DNA of 64,000 nt, from assembly GCA_964019335.1 (NCBI GenBank), contig OZ025679.1, forward strand, positions 310,001-374,000, written 5' to 3'. Under the pieces are notes generated by a model. The model saw nothing but the letters and a program-made list of their open reading frames with translations, was not told the origin of the DNA and ran no database searches. The position numbers were made by a program, and so were the translations under genes. Source of the stretch: Diplonema japonicum. Its lineage: Eukaryota > Euglenozoa > Diplonemea > Diplonemida > Diplonemidae. Position 1 is the stretch's first letter. Every line of letters begins with the position of its first letter. Positions 33,001 to 42,346 of the stretch are shown piece after piece.

Positions 33001-34898
33001 GACCATGGTGAACACGACAGACCCGGCCTCGGAGGAGCATGGCCAGGCGAACCTACTGCTCGGCGAGTATTACAACGATATCGAGGATTATAAGCAGGCG
33101 GCGCGGTGTTTTTCGCACGCGTACTCCGTGCTGGACAAGAGGGGCTCCAAGGACGGTGCCCTCACGGCTGCCCTAGGGTTGGCGCAGGTGCTGAAATCGT
33201 CCGGTGACGACAAGCAGTCAATGGAGTGGTTCGCAAGGTCGCGCGACCTGGCCTCGAACATGGAAGGTGTTGGGAACGAGAAGATCGTTGAGATCGACAC
33301 CGTCACAGCTGCGGCCTTCGCACACGAAGGGCGCTACCACGACGCAGTGAAGTACTACACACAAGCCATCGACATGCACGAAAAGTCCAATGGTGAAGAT
33401 GAAGGTCTTGCAAAACTCCTCGAGGCCAGAGCCAGAGCACACTACAGCATGTGTCGCTACCCCGACTCCGCGAGAGACTTTGAAAGGTATCACAAGAAAC
33501 ATGAGAAATTTGAAAATAAACCACAGAGCCACGCACATCTACAACAAGGTCCACGGTCGCGACTGTATCTCCATTGCTGATGTGGCGGTGTGCCTTGGAC
33601 AGATAAGGTCCCACGAAGGTGCCTCGAAGGAGGCCAAGGTGCATTTCGAGACTGCATTACAAATCTACAAAAAACATCACGGCCCGGTATGTAGCTACTT
33701 CTTCAGGGGGGAAAAAAAAAGAAAAAAAAAACCCCCCATCCAGACTGCGGAGCAAGTGGTTATAATTTTGAATGAGCACCTTGCTCCCTTGTACATGAGA
33801 ATGGAACTCATGAGCCAGCATCATAAATGTCAGCTTGAGGTGTGTTGAAAAGGAAGCAAACTATTTTTCATACGTCTTGTTGTCTTTTGAACAACAAAAT
33901 GTTGTTGATCAGCTGTGAAGCGTTGGGTTTTAGTGACCTCAAGGCTCCACTCTCGTTGTTCGCAGAAAAAAAAAAAAAAAAAAAAAAAAAAAGAAGAAGA
34001 AAAAGAATACCAATACAACCATAGGTTCTGTTGATGACCCACGCTGACGACACGGATCCTGTGGCACAGAAATATTTCGAGGTATAAAGTGGGGAAGAAA
34101 GAAAACGGGAATCCCCCCCCCAGGTTGCCCTGGCATACGAAAGGGAGAACCTCCCAGAGCAGGCTGTGAAGTACTTCCAGCTTGCGCTAATCTCCCACAG
34201 GAAGGTGTACGGCAAGGAACATAAATACACTATAAAATGCTTGGAGTGGTTAGAGCACCTTGGTGGCGCGTATGTCCCCCAGTTATATCTCTTACAAAAT
34301 TAAAATGTCTCCCACAGTGACCCTCAAGAACGACCGCTGATCGTGACAGGCACGTCGCCCCGTTTCGGGTCTCCACGTGTCGACATCCCAAAGCTACCTC
34401 TGGCATCACAGCAGACAGACACTGAGGTTTGGTCTCGAGGAAAAAAAAAAAAAAAAAGAAAATACAACACAGCAACCGATGCCTGAAATCTGCTTAACCT
34501 CTGAAATTACCGATGGGGACGTAGACAGGGAGCTAGCCTACCATCAACAGCAGCAGAAAAAGTACACGCAGGGCAAGCCAGGCTATCAGTCACACTTCGA
34601 CCATCAATCACCCCCTCCTCAAGAAAACCTCCCGCTCCCATATGTGCAGGAACCTTCTTCTTCAAGCAACATGCTGTCGCCTGGGGGTGGTGGTGGTGGA
34701 GGTGCACTGGACGTAGGCCTGACCCCAAGTAGGCCCAGCTTTTATAAGAACGAGAACAACCCCCACGCAAGGTCTGGGGTCGTGCACATGCAGCCAGATG
34801 CATTGAAAGGCTCACCACCAAGCGCACTGCTGGATGCCAATTATAAGGGAACACCCGGCTCCCCTTCGTTTTATAAGTATGTGATGAAAGAGGAATAA
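30020..34898 (+). CDS. CLU-domain/TPR protein with MGC N-terminus, 7 exons
   Basis: Exons 30020-33486, 33527-33686, 33744-33839, 34025-34081, 34124-34269, 34318-34426 and 34473-34898; introns of 40, 57, 185, 42, 48 and 46 nt; 1486 aa. The N-terminus MGCTESKDPKA fits N-myristoylation of Gly2 plus palmitoylation of Cys3. Residues 20-85 are Ala/Pro/Gln-rich. About 188-228 resemble a WW domain (LPAPIGWEEIS, PLTGHY). About 300-520 resemble the CLU domain, with AHSGTDGRYYVTQASRTLP near 465 and FRPELVK. From about 1000 come tetratricopeptide repeats (YYNDIEDYKQAARCFSHAYS, then FAHEGRYHDAVKYYTQAID), continuing through exons 2 and 5. The tail is Gln/Pro/Gly-rich and has two SFYK motifs. CLU proteins bind mRNAs for mitochondrial proteins; membrane anchoring by acylation would be an unusual variant, so a cortical or flagellar role is also possible. 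Confidence 0.85.
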
Positions 34899-36427
34899 AG
34901 AATTTAAAAAAAATCCCCCCCCACAGACAAGAACCCCGCACTATCCGTTCCATTCTGTTCAGATCAGGGATAGGTTCCTTCAGTGCAATTCCCGTGGCGC
35001 AGGATATAGGTGAATCGGATACCTCATCAGAGTGGGATTGATCTGGTTTTTTTCCCTTTCTTTTTTTTTTTTTTTCCCTTTTTTTTTATTTTCTTATAAA
35101 GGGCAGCAAGCTTTTGGCCTCCAGCTCAAGTCCAAGGTGGGTAACGACACCTCCCTCAGGCGAGTTGCTTCCTCATGTTGTAGTGACCCGACAAGAGTAT
35201 GAGAGGTGTTCCCACTGGGTCCTGGTGTTGGCCGGCTTGGAGCCATTGCACTCCCCAAAAGTACTCGTGATCTCGTCACCCTGACATGAGATCTTTTTTA
35301 AAATATCGGGCCAGGGTTGCTGCGAAGGGGCTGGCAACACACACCTTTTCCATGTCTCGCCTTTCTTAAGAACCCGTTTCACCGTTTTTAGAGGAGTCAC
35401 CACGGAGTTTGCCGACAGCCAAGCAAGGGACAGGCTAGCACTGCCCCTGAGGTAACTGGAGGGGCGGTTTGTTATTTATTCTAATTTCCATCTGAGCACG
35501 GTTAAAAGTTATTCTTTTTTCTTTCGGGATTAAAAAATCATGTAAAAAAAAGGGGGGGGGGAAGAAAAGAAAGTAAGAAAAGAAAAGGGAGGGGGGAGAA
35601 GGGAAACTGTATCCTATATATTGTGTTGCCATAAGTTCCTACATACTATTGTTTATTTTCTTTTTTTTTTTGCTATTGAGAAAACCAAGAACCTCCCCCC
35701 CCTCCCGTTTCTTAAAAAAGGCGGAAATATAGTGTGGATGGCGTACTTTGGGTACTTATAAGGCCGAAAAAAAAATGAAAATAATAGTGTCAAAAAAAAG
35801 AAGAAGAAAAATACTCCGAGCGTTCGCCCACCTCCGGTCCCTTTCCCCTCCCCCCCTTTTTTTATTTGGGTCTGGCGGGATATTCCCCCAGAAGCCCCCC
35901 GAAATATCTGATATTACATATGCTTACGCACCTCTATAGACCGTCATTCTAAGTCTGGAAAGATTCCAAAGGGTACAGAAGAAAAAAAAGAGCGTTTTGT
36001 GGCGCATCAGAGCGATTCAGTTCCTGTTGCTTTTGACGGTCTATTGAGATAAGAAGCGTTTTTGTAAACAGCGGAGTGTAGCACCTTCAGTCCACACTTT
36101 GAGTTTCTCCTTTCTTTTCTTTTTTTTTTTTGTAAAGCTGATGAGCGCGCTTTAATTTTTATTTGAAAAGGAGAAAAAAAAAAGAATTCAACAAAATATT
36201 TTTTATCTACATTAAAATTCTTATTGGCTGGAAGGAAAGGCTTCTTTTTATAGACATGTGATAGGCTAGTTGCCCTTTTTTTTCCCTCCATCACTCGACC
36301 CATATCCCCCATTTTTATTTCTCCTCCCCCCCCCCCCCCCTGGAATCAGTGTTCCGTTACTACCACAGGTTACACTCGAAGGAAGACAAAAAGTATTTAA
36401 GAAAAAAGAAAAGAAATACATCAATCG
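34899..36427. other. Spacer, partly unique sequence
   Basis: 34930-35030 and 35100-35460 are of mixed composition without long open frames; nothing recognised in them. From 35500 onwards homopolymers dominate. An 11-bp inverted pair ATAGACCGTCA / TGACGGTCTAT bounds about 100 bp at 35937-36042 and may be a tiny foldback unit. No gene. Confidence 0.4.
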
Positions 36428-37903
36428 ATGAATGACAGAAGTCCCAAGAAGGCTGCAGTGCAGTACCTGTCGGAACACCGAATCCCTGCTGTGATGGAAC
36501 ACCTGGTAGCTGAGCTGGTGCAGACGAGGCCCGGAGAGGATGCCCTGTTCAGGACGATGGAGAGAATCTTGAAAAAGACTTGTACCACACGGTACAAGGA
36601 TTGGAGGACACGTGTGGAGTCGATGAAGGAGGGGGGCTTTGAGGAAGGGCTCTCCTTCACCGTCCCCGAGAAGCCTGGGAGGTCTGGGTCAGAGCTGCTC
36701 CCTGGTGGCATGGAGAGGCCTGTGAAGAAGGAGGACTGCGAGGAGTTCATCCGCCTTGTGGGGGAAGCACAGGCTTGCTGCGTCAACGAGGCACTTCTGG
36801 ACGGGACCTTCACACTCCCTGCGAATGACATCGCGGAAGGCAAGCTGATGTCGCTGGGCTACATCAGGAACTCGCTGAACATCATGATCGTCACCCAGCA
36901 CACACAACAGCAATGGGACAGTTTCGGTCTGGTCTGGGCAGCCCCCAAACAAGGCCGATGGGAGGGCCTCATCACGAACGGTTTGACGAAACGTGTTGCC
37001 TTCACAGACAAGCTGAAGTTCTTGTTGGAATCCAAGTCAGCCATCGATATCGAAGAGGCGCGCATTCTGGAGGAAATCGTCCGCTCTGAGGGGATGGAGC
37101 CTGCTACAGAGATCTCTCCAAACCACAAAAGTTCTCAAAACCAGCTTAATAGAATGATGTCAGGGAATGATTTGAAAACCCTCCGCAACAAGACGGACAT
37201 TACGAAAGAAGAATGGGAGGCCTACAACATCACGTGGTCTGCCCCGCCAGTGGCGATGGTTCAGAAGAAATGCGGGGAGGCGAAGCCTGTGGCCTATCGT
37301 GAGAGGATGTCGTATTTTGCAGCATGCGATGAGTACACGATGCAGGGCGGGAATGTTACAATTGACCTGGTCAGGAGGTTCTCTCCAACCCATTTCGCGA
37401 AGGACCTGTTTTCACCGAACTCTCTTGAGGAAGGGTCAAATGAGGGTGAGGGCAACGAGTCAGGTGTACCATCTTCCATTCCAACGGCTAGACCTTCGCT
37501 GTGGCAAGAGCACTTGGACACATACAGGCAAGAGTTCGAACCTATTATAGAAGCACTTGAAGAGGTTGACTACGACAGTGAAGAGTGGGAGGAGATGGAG
37601 GTTCGTTGGTGTGTCTACATGAATGGGGAGAAGATGGACCTCATTCCGAAGGGAGCTGTGACCCCTGTTAAGCTAACCGACAAGGCCATCTACTGTGACA
37701 TTGCTAGGAAGACGTTGAACCGCACACGCCCCGCTCCAACGCAGATCACCATCCCGCCGAACACCACCGAAGCAACATGGGAGGACCTCAACATAACATG
37801 GTGCGCAATCTCCGATGGCGTCATCACCGATATCATCCCCAACGGCAGGTGTATCCCGGTTCACTTTTCGATGAGAGATTTTTACCTCGAATCCCAATAT
37901 TGA
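36428..37903 (+). CDS. RIIa-type docking domain protein with four W-repeats, copy A
   Basis: Single-exon protein of 491 aa. Residues about 9-48 (AVQYLSEHRIPAVMEHLVAE, LVQTRPGEDALFRTMERIL) match the RIIa/Dpy-30-type dimerisation-docking helix pair that anchors proteins to A-kinase-anchor-like scaffolds, common in flagellar proteins. The rest carries four copies of a roughly 43-residue unit whose core is W-x6-W, followed about 12-16 residues later by Gly and P-V/V-A-F/Y: W163-W170, W263-W270, W387-W394 and W451-W458; examples are WDSFGLVW, WEAYNITW, WEEMEVRW and WEDLNITW. I know no named family for this repeat. The gene is duplicated at 42347-43822, with identical protein except residue 4 (Arg here, Ile there). 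The copied block covers just the frame and about 12 bases after the stop. Confidence 0.8.
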   Translation: MNDRSPKKAAVQYLSEHRIPAVMEHLVAELVQTRPGEDALFRTMERILKKTCTTRYKDWRTRVESMKEGGFEEGLSFTVPEKPGRSGSELLPGGMERPVKKEDCEEFIRLVGEAQACCVNEALLDGTFTLPANDIAEGKLMSLGYIRNSLNIMIVTQHTQQQWDSFGLVWAAPKQGRWEGLITNGLTKRVAFTDKLKFLLESKSAIDIEEARILEEIVRSEGMEPATEISPNHKSSQNQLNRMMSGNDLKTLRNKTDITKEEWEAYNITWSAPPVAMVQKKCGEAKPVAYRERMSYFAACDEYTMQGGNVTIDLVRRFSPTHFAKDLFSPNSLEEGSNEGEGNESGVPSSIPTARPSLWQEHLDTYRQEFEPIIEALEEVDYDSEEWEEMEVRWCVYMNGEKMDLIPKGAVTPVKLTDKAIYCDIARKTLNRTRPAPTQITIPPNTTEATWEDLNITWCAISDGVITDIIPNGRCIPVHFSMRDFYLESQY

Positions 37904-38226
37904 GTGGAGGGGGGGGGGGAGTTTTCTTCTTATCTTGTCTTCTTTCAAAAAAAAAGGAGTCCCGGGTGTTTTTTCTTGTTTTTTGATGAAAGGGCAGTAC
38001 CTCCCTTTTTTTTTAAAGAACATTTTTGTTCTCTCTGTTTCCACAGATAGCTTTTTTTTTTTTTTCTCTCTTGTTTCTCGTACTTTTTGTGAGGGGACGC
38101 CTCGTGGATGTCATTATTTTTTCTAAAACTGTTAGTTAGGTTAGCTTCCTTGGTTATTGCCGTTTGAGGAATTGCCGCGCTCACAGTGATATCGAATCTC
38201 TCTCTTTTTCTTTTTTGTTTTTTAGG

Positions 38227-38553
38227 AGGTGGTGGGGATAACATGGAAATATAAGAAGTACATCAGATGTGTTGTTCGCTGTTGACCTCCTCGTCGGTCA
38301 TCACCGGTAGCGCCCGAGTGGAAGAACGTAACGCAGATGCTCAGGGTGACGAACAGGCAGCAAACTGCACGAGCGCAGAATCTTGGTTACCCGGGACGCC
38401 CCGGCTAGGGTTGAGCACACCGCACGCATTAAGGACACGACGCGGAACGCAAAAGAAGCTACAACTCGGCCGGGGAGCGCCCCCTGTAATCAAGTAGGTA
38501 GTTCGTGCTTCATTGCACGCTTAACGCCACCTAGTGTTGCAATCAAAGCCCCA
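38227..38553 (+). repeat. Tandem dispersed unit, copy 1
   Basis: Starts AGGTGGTGGGGATAAC, contains GGGTGACGAACAGGCAGCAA and GGTTACCCGGGACGCCCCGG, and ends CAATCAAAGCCCCATTTT. The next copy lies at 38581-38776 in the same orientation. This copy is longer by about 130 bases in two blocks. GC-rich, bounded by T-runs, no long frame: SINE-like or another non-coding mobile unit. Confidence 0.65.
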
Positions 38554-38580
38554 TTTTTTTTTTTTTTTTTTTTTTTTTCA

Positions 38581-38776
38581 AGGTGGTGGGGATAACTTGG
38601 AAATATAAGAAGTACAGATGTGTTGTTCGTTGTTGACCCCCACGTCGGTCATCACCGGGGTGACGAACAGGCAGCAAACTGCACGAGCGCAAAATCTTGG
38701 TTACCCGGGACGCCCCGGCTAGGTTGAGTTGCACACCGCACGCTTAATGCCCCTTAGTGTCACAATCAAAGCCCCA
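38581..38776 (+). repeat. Tandem dispersed unit, copy 2
   Basis: Second copy of the unit at 38227-38553, with the same start and end motifs and roughly 90 percent match in the shared parts by eye. It lacks the GTAGCGCCCGAGTGGAAGAA block and the AACTCGGCCGGGGAGCGCCC block of copy 1. Confidence 0.65.
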
Positions 38777-39340
38777 TTTTTCTTTTTTCGGCGGGCCGTT
38801 GCTAACCACTTCGTTCCTATCATAGTGAATTTCTTTTTTCCTGACTGTGCACAAACAAAAACAGTTTACCTGTCCGAACATAAGCCTCCTGGGGCTGTGT
38901 CTTACCGTCGTGCGAGAAGGCACACACGTCCGGCTGTGCACAAACAACAATCAACCGACTCCCTTTTTTTTTTTTTTTTTGCGGGGAACAAAAAACTGAT
39001 ATTCTTTATCTTTAAATTAATATATGCAACTAATGCTGAGCAAAAAGAACTTTTACAGCTTTTTGAAAAAGAAAGATCTCATTTGCCCCCGGCAAGACAT
39101 ATAGACATAAAGGAAAAGATTCTCCCTTTTTTTGTAATGTTCAGGGTTTACTGCTTCAATCCTTTTTTTCTTTCCCTTCTTTTTCTTTTGGTTTTGTAAC
39201 ATGTAGTACTTATCTCATGGTTTGTTCGCATGACTCAAATGATAATATGGTAAAAGGTTTGTGCTGATTTTTTTTTCGAACAAGGGGGGGGGGGGGGGGG
39301 AGAATACCAAGCTTATTCATCATACCATTTTTTTAAAGTT
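38777..39340. other. Spacer with a 42-bp block shared with 43967-44008
   Basis: 38791-38832 (GCGGGCCGTTGCTAACCACT onward) is identical to 43967-44008, downstream of the other RIIa copy. A direct repeat TGTGCACAAACAA occurs at about 38846 and 38935. The remainder is mixed and A/T/G-run sequence with no gene recognised. Confidence 0.5.
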
Positions 39341-39754
39341 GAAATTACTGTAAAGTGTCCGACAGACAAACTCCCAGGCGCCAAAGTGAACCGGGCATTG
39401 TCAGTCCGGGAGTTTTTCTTAAGCGGGACCCCCGTTTTTTTTTTTGCCTGGGTGGGGGTAGGGATAGGCCGGGTAGGTAATATCCCCCCCCCCGTATTTT
39501 TTCTTTTCTTTTCGCCTTTTATTCTAAGTAGAGACAAGGGGGACGTTCCAGAACAGGAATCTCTAAGCTTTTTGCTGCACATGAACAAGCAAGTGAATAG
39601 CCGAGAAAATGAACTCAGAAATACAGTGACGTTGGTGGGTTTCTTTGCAAGTCAGCCCAGAAGCCAGGCCGCCAGGGGGTCAAGAAGAATTCCCGGACGG
39701 ACAAACTCCCGGACGTGAAAAAGACTCCGGACGGTCGTTAACTTTACAGTATTT
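39341..39754. mobile_element. Inverted-repeat element (MITE-like), family D
   Basis: About 414 bp bounded by GAAATTACTGTAAAGT at the left and ACTTTACAGTATTTTC at the right, which are inverted copies with one or two differences. Inside each end the motif GACAAACTCCC occurs in direct orientation (near 39366 and 39700). No coding frame of its own. Boundaries are by eye. Confidence 0.5.
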
Positions 39755-40079
39755 TCTTGCAAGAACGAGTCTTTGACTTGTCTAAACAAAAGGGGAACGT
39801 TGGCAACGTGTTTCGGGTTGACAAACTTGGTAATTGAAGCGCAAATAAAAAGGGAAACTCTAGTTCTACACCAAAAAGCTAAACTCTTCTTTTTTTTTTC
39901 CCCTCCCTCCCTTTTTTTTTTTTTTTTTTTTAGCAGGGCGCCGCCAACACCGGCCTCCTTTAACTCATATATATTCTTTTTTTTTTTTTAAAGTCATCAC
40001 AAGATTCATAGACTGGGGGCCTTTTCTCTGCCCTGTCTGCATCGAGTTCTTTGATGATGTACTTTAGTTCTTTCTAGCT
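39755..40079. other. Spacer
   Basis: Mixed sequence then T-runs; nothing recognised. TTTAACTCATATAT near 39959 resembles a stretch at 22890. Confidence 0.4.
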
Positions 40080-40790
40080 CGTGGACGCACACGTAGCAAA
40101 TACACCCTCCGGTGTGCTCCTGAGCTCATATGCACCTGTAAAATCCGGAAACTCAAGAATTTTCTTTTTGTACGGGCCAAAGACATCAGTAACTACATGC
40201 ATGGCGCACCGTATCGTATTGGTGATGTTACCTATTTGTTCCACAGTTTTAATTGTTGTGGAACGAGGCACCCAAAACCAAAAAACACGAGAGAGCACAC
40301 CAAAGTGGCTGTCCCTGTTGTTTTTGCCGTGTTTCTCCCCCAGAAACCACAGGGAAAACGTCCGATCGGGATATACATAACGAAGACCAAAAAGAACAAA
40401 GTAGCAAAATTCCTTTGCACGAAAGTGACGCCCACCGTCAGTCCAGAGTATCCACTCCATTTTTTTCTTTATTTTTTTCTGTGCCCATGCTACTGTGGAA
40501 CAAGACTTTTCCAACAGTAAGGCCAGCTGCCCTTATTTCATCATGTGTGATGTGGTCAAGCCTCATGCCTCTGACCAATTGGCGCCGTGTGGTGTCTTGT
40601 TGGCTACTATATCAACCAGAAAATGATAGCAGAAGTGCCTCTAGAAGTTCCCCTTTACACACTACGCCACAAACTAGTGCAGCACAGTCGTTGCCACTGA
40701 GCTTCTCAAAAACCTCTGTGGCGAGTGTCCTGATCACCGTGGTGTTCCCATTTACCCTTTCTCGGTCCGAATACCATTTTTTTTACCCCT
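40080..40790 (-). pseudogene. Decayed transposable-element protein on the minus strand
   Basis: The only minus-strand frame here with protein-like content. Reading leftwards, an upstream part (TLATEVFEKLSGNDCAALVC, then a stop in SFSG-stop-YSSQQ) is followed by MEWILWTDGGRHFRAKEF, LWFLGEKHGKNNRDSHFG and VLSRVFWF. The D-x-G-x-HFR and HGK-x3-D-x-HFG spacing is of the kind I associate with DDE/RNase-H-like transposase or integrase-type element proteins; that assignment is from memory of motif style and is not certain. At least one in-frame stop and a frame change break it, so it is inactive. It lies among other repeats between the two RIIa copies. Confidence 0.5.
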
Positions 40791-41051
40791 AGCTTCTCAA
40801 CAGCAAGTTTAAAAGCATCCATTTTTGTCACCCCCTCTTTTACTGAATTTGTGCAAAGTGAAAAAACCCATTTTTGCCCCTAGGACTGAATTTTCTGGGT
40901 ACCAGTAACACTCACTTTCCCATTTTCTGGGGTGTTTTCTTTCCTAATCTGGGCCGGGAAAGTTGTAGGATTTTTTTTTTTGGGAAAAAGTACTTAGAGA
41001 AATATTGAAAGTGTCAATTGGCCTCATTTTGGGGGTTTTGAAACGATGCCA

Positions 41052-41099
<48 letters not shown>

Positions 41100-41360
41100 A
41101 TAAATCTGTCTCGGCCAAGACTGCTGCAGTGGGGTGGAGGAAATCAAAATTTGCTTCAGTACAGAAAATGCACCTAACGACACCCCTCACACATTATCTC
41201 TGCCAGGGGGAGGCTGGTGCCCTCTCTCGTGCAAAGAAGTTGTGTGTTCTCCTTCTCTTCCTTTCAAAAAGAAAAAAGGATTGTGCCGACGTAAAGTAAT
41301 AAGGTATAAGTTCTTTGCGATTGAGACTTCTGGGGGGGGGAGTCATAAGGGGGTCGTTAT
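40791..41360. other. Spacer
   Basis: Unique-looking AT-rich sequence, an AT dinucleotide run (41051-41069), a T-run, and a mixed stretch 41100-41330. No gene recognised. Confidence 0.4.
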
Positions 41361-41721
41361 TTGCCCTTTTTCAGGCTCTTCGCCAAGGGCATTTTGGGCC
41401 CTTAAGAAAACTGTAACCACCCCAAAAGTGCCCACAAATCACCCAAACCCCCGTTTCCCGATGTTTTCCGGCCCCAGAATCATGTTCTAATTTTGGGACC
41501 CCCGTTTGGTACTTTCCCTATGTAATCCTAGGGACATAAAATAGGGGCCCCTAGGATTACATAGGGAAAGTACCAAACGGGGGCCCCAAAATTAGAACAT
41601 GATTCTGGGGCCGGAAAACATCGGGAAACGGGGGTTTGAGTGATTTGTGGGCACTTTTGGGGTGGTTACAGTTTTTTTAAGGGCCCAAAATGCCCTTGGC
41701 GAAGAGCCTGAAAAAGGGCAA
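41361..41721. repeat. Large near-perfect palindrome (foldback), 173-bp arms
   Basis: Left arm 41361-41533 and right arm 41549-41721 are inverted copies with three mismatches by my alignment; the loop is 15 nt. The inner ends read CCCTAGGATTACATAGGG from the centre outward. Weaker symmetry extends outward to about 41330 and 41757 through G-runs and TCATA. No coding sequence. It directly abuts the family-B element at 41754. In single-stranded form it would make one hairpin of about 360 nt. Confidence 0.9.
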
Positions 41722-41753
41722 AAAGTGGCCCTTTTTAAGGACCATATGACCCC

Positions 41754-42130
41754 CCCTAGGGCTACGTTGTCGGCGTACGCGTACGCAGCAAAATCTGAAA
41801 AAGTGCGTACGGCGTACGGCTGTGCGTACGGCTCCTTACAGGTATAGGGCTTACGTTGGAGACGCATGTACGTTTCCGCAATGAAATTGGCAATGTATCC
41901 CATAGTCTGGCTCTGTCCTGTGGTGTTGCGGTTCTCGAAGTACCACGCGTTGTCAACTGTGCAGATAACGGCGTTTAGCACGTTCTGCTGGGTGAATCCT
42001 TGAAGCCGTCAAATGTCATTGTTAGCCCATACGCCCATTTCTGATGCAGATCTTGCATCATCGCGGTGTTGTCCGAAGCGTTTGCTTCAAAAAGTGCGTA
42101 CGGCCGTACGCCGACAACGTAGCCCTAGGG
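41754..42130 (-). mobile_element. Inverted-repeat element, family B, with captured coding-like fragment
   Basis: About 377 bp bounded by CCCTAGGGCTACGTTGTCGG at the left and its inverted copy, ending GACAACGTAGCCCTAGGG, at the right (about 27 bp each, plus CGTACG-rich inner repeats). Between them the minus strand from about 42080 to 41845 reads like host protein (NTAMMQDLHQKWAYGLTMTF, then NVLNAVICTVDNAWYFENRN and TMGYIANFIAETYM), with one frame change in the middle. This looks like a gene piece picked up by a non-autonomous transposon. The source protein is not recognised. Confidence 0.65.
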
Positions 42131-42346
42131 GGGGGGGGGAAGAAAAGGAAAAAAGAATCCAATATTGCTAAACCAACATTGCATGTTTGTTGTTGTCCCC
42201 CCCCCCTTTTTTTTTCCCCCGTCTTTTTCAACTTCTTCCTCTCGAGTATCTTATTGTTTACCTCATCCCGATTTGGTCCCATAACACCGAACAACCAGGG
42301 GTTTCAGGATCTGAACGGGAGAAAAAAAGGGGGGAAATAATATCGA

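Noticed and set aside
33840-34024. Hidden exon in the 185-nt intron of the CLU gene
   Set aside because: An open stretch CEALGFSDLKAPLSLFA exists, but no GT donor follows it and the phase does not match the flanking exons.
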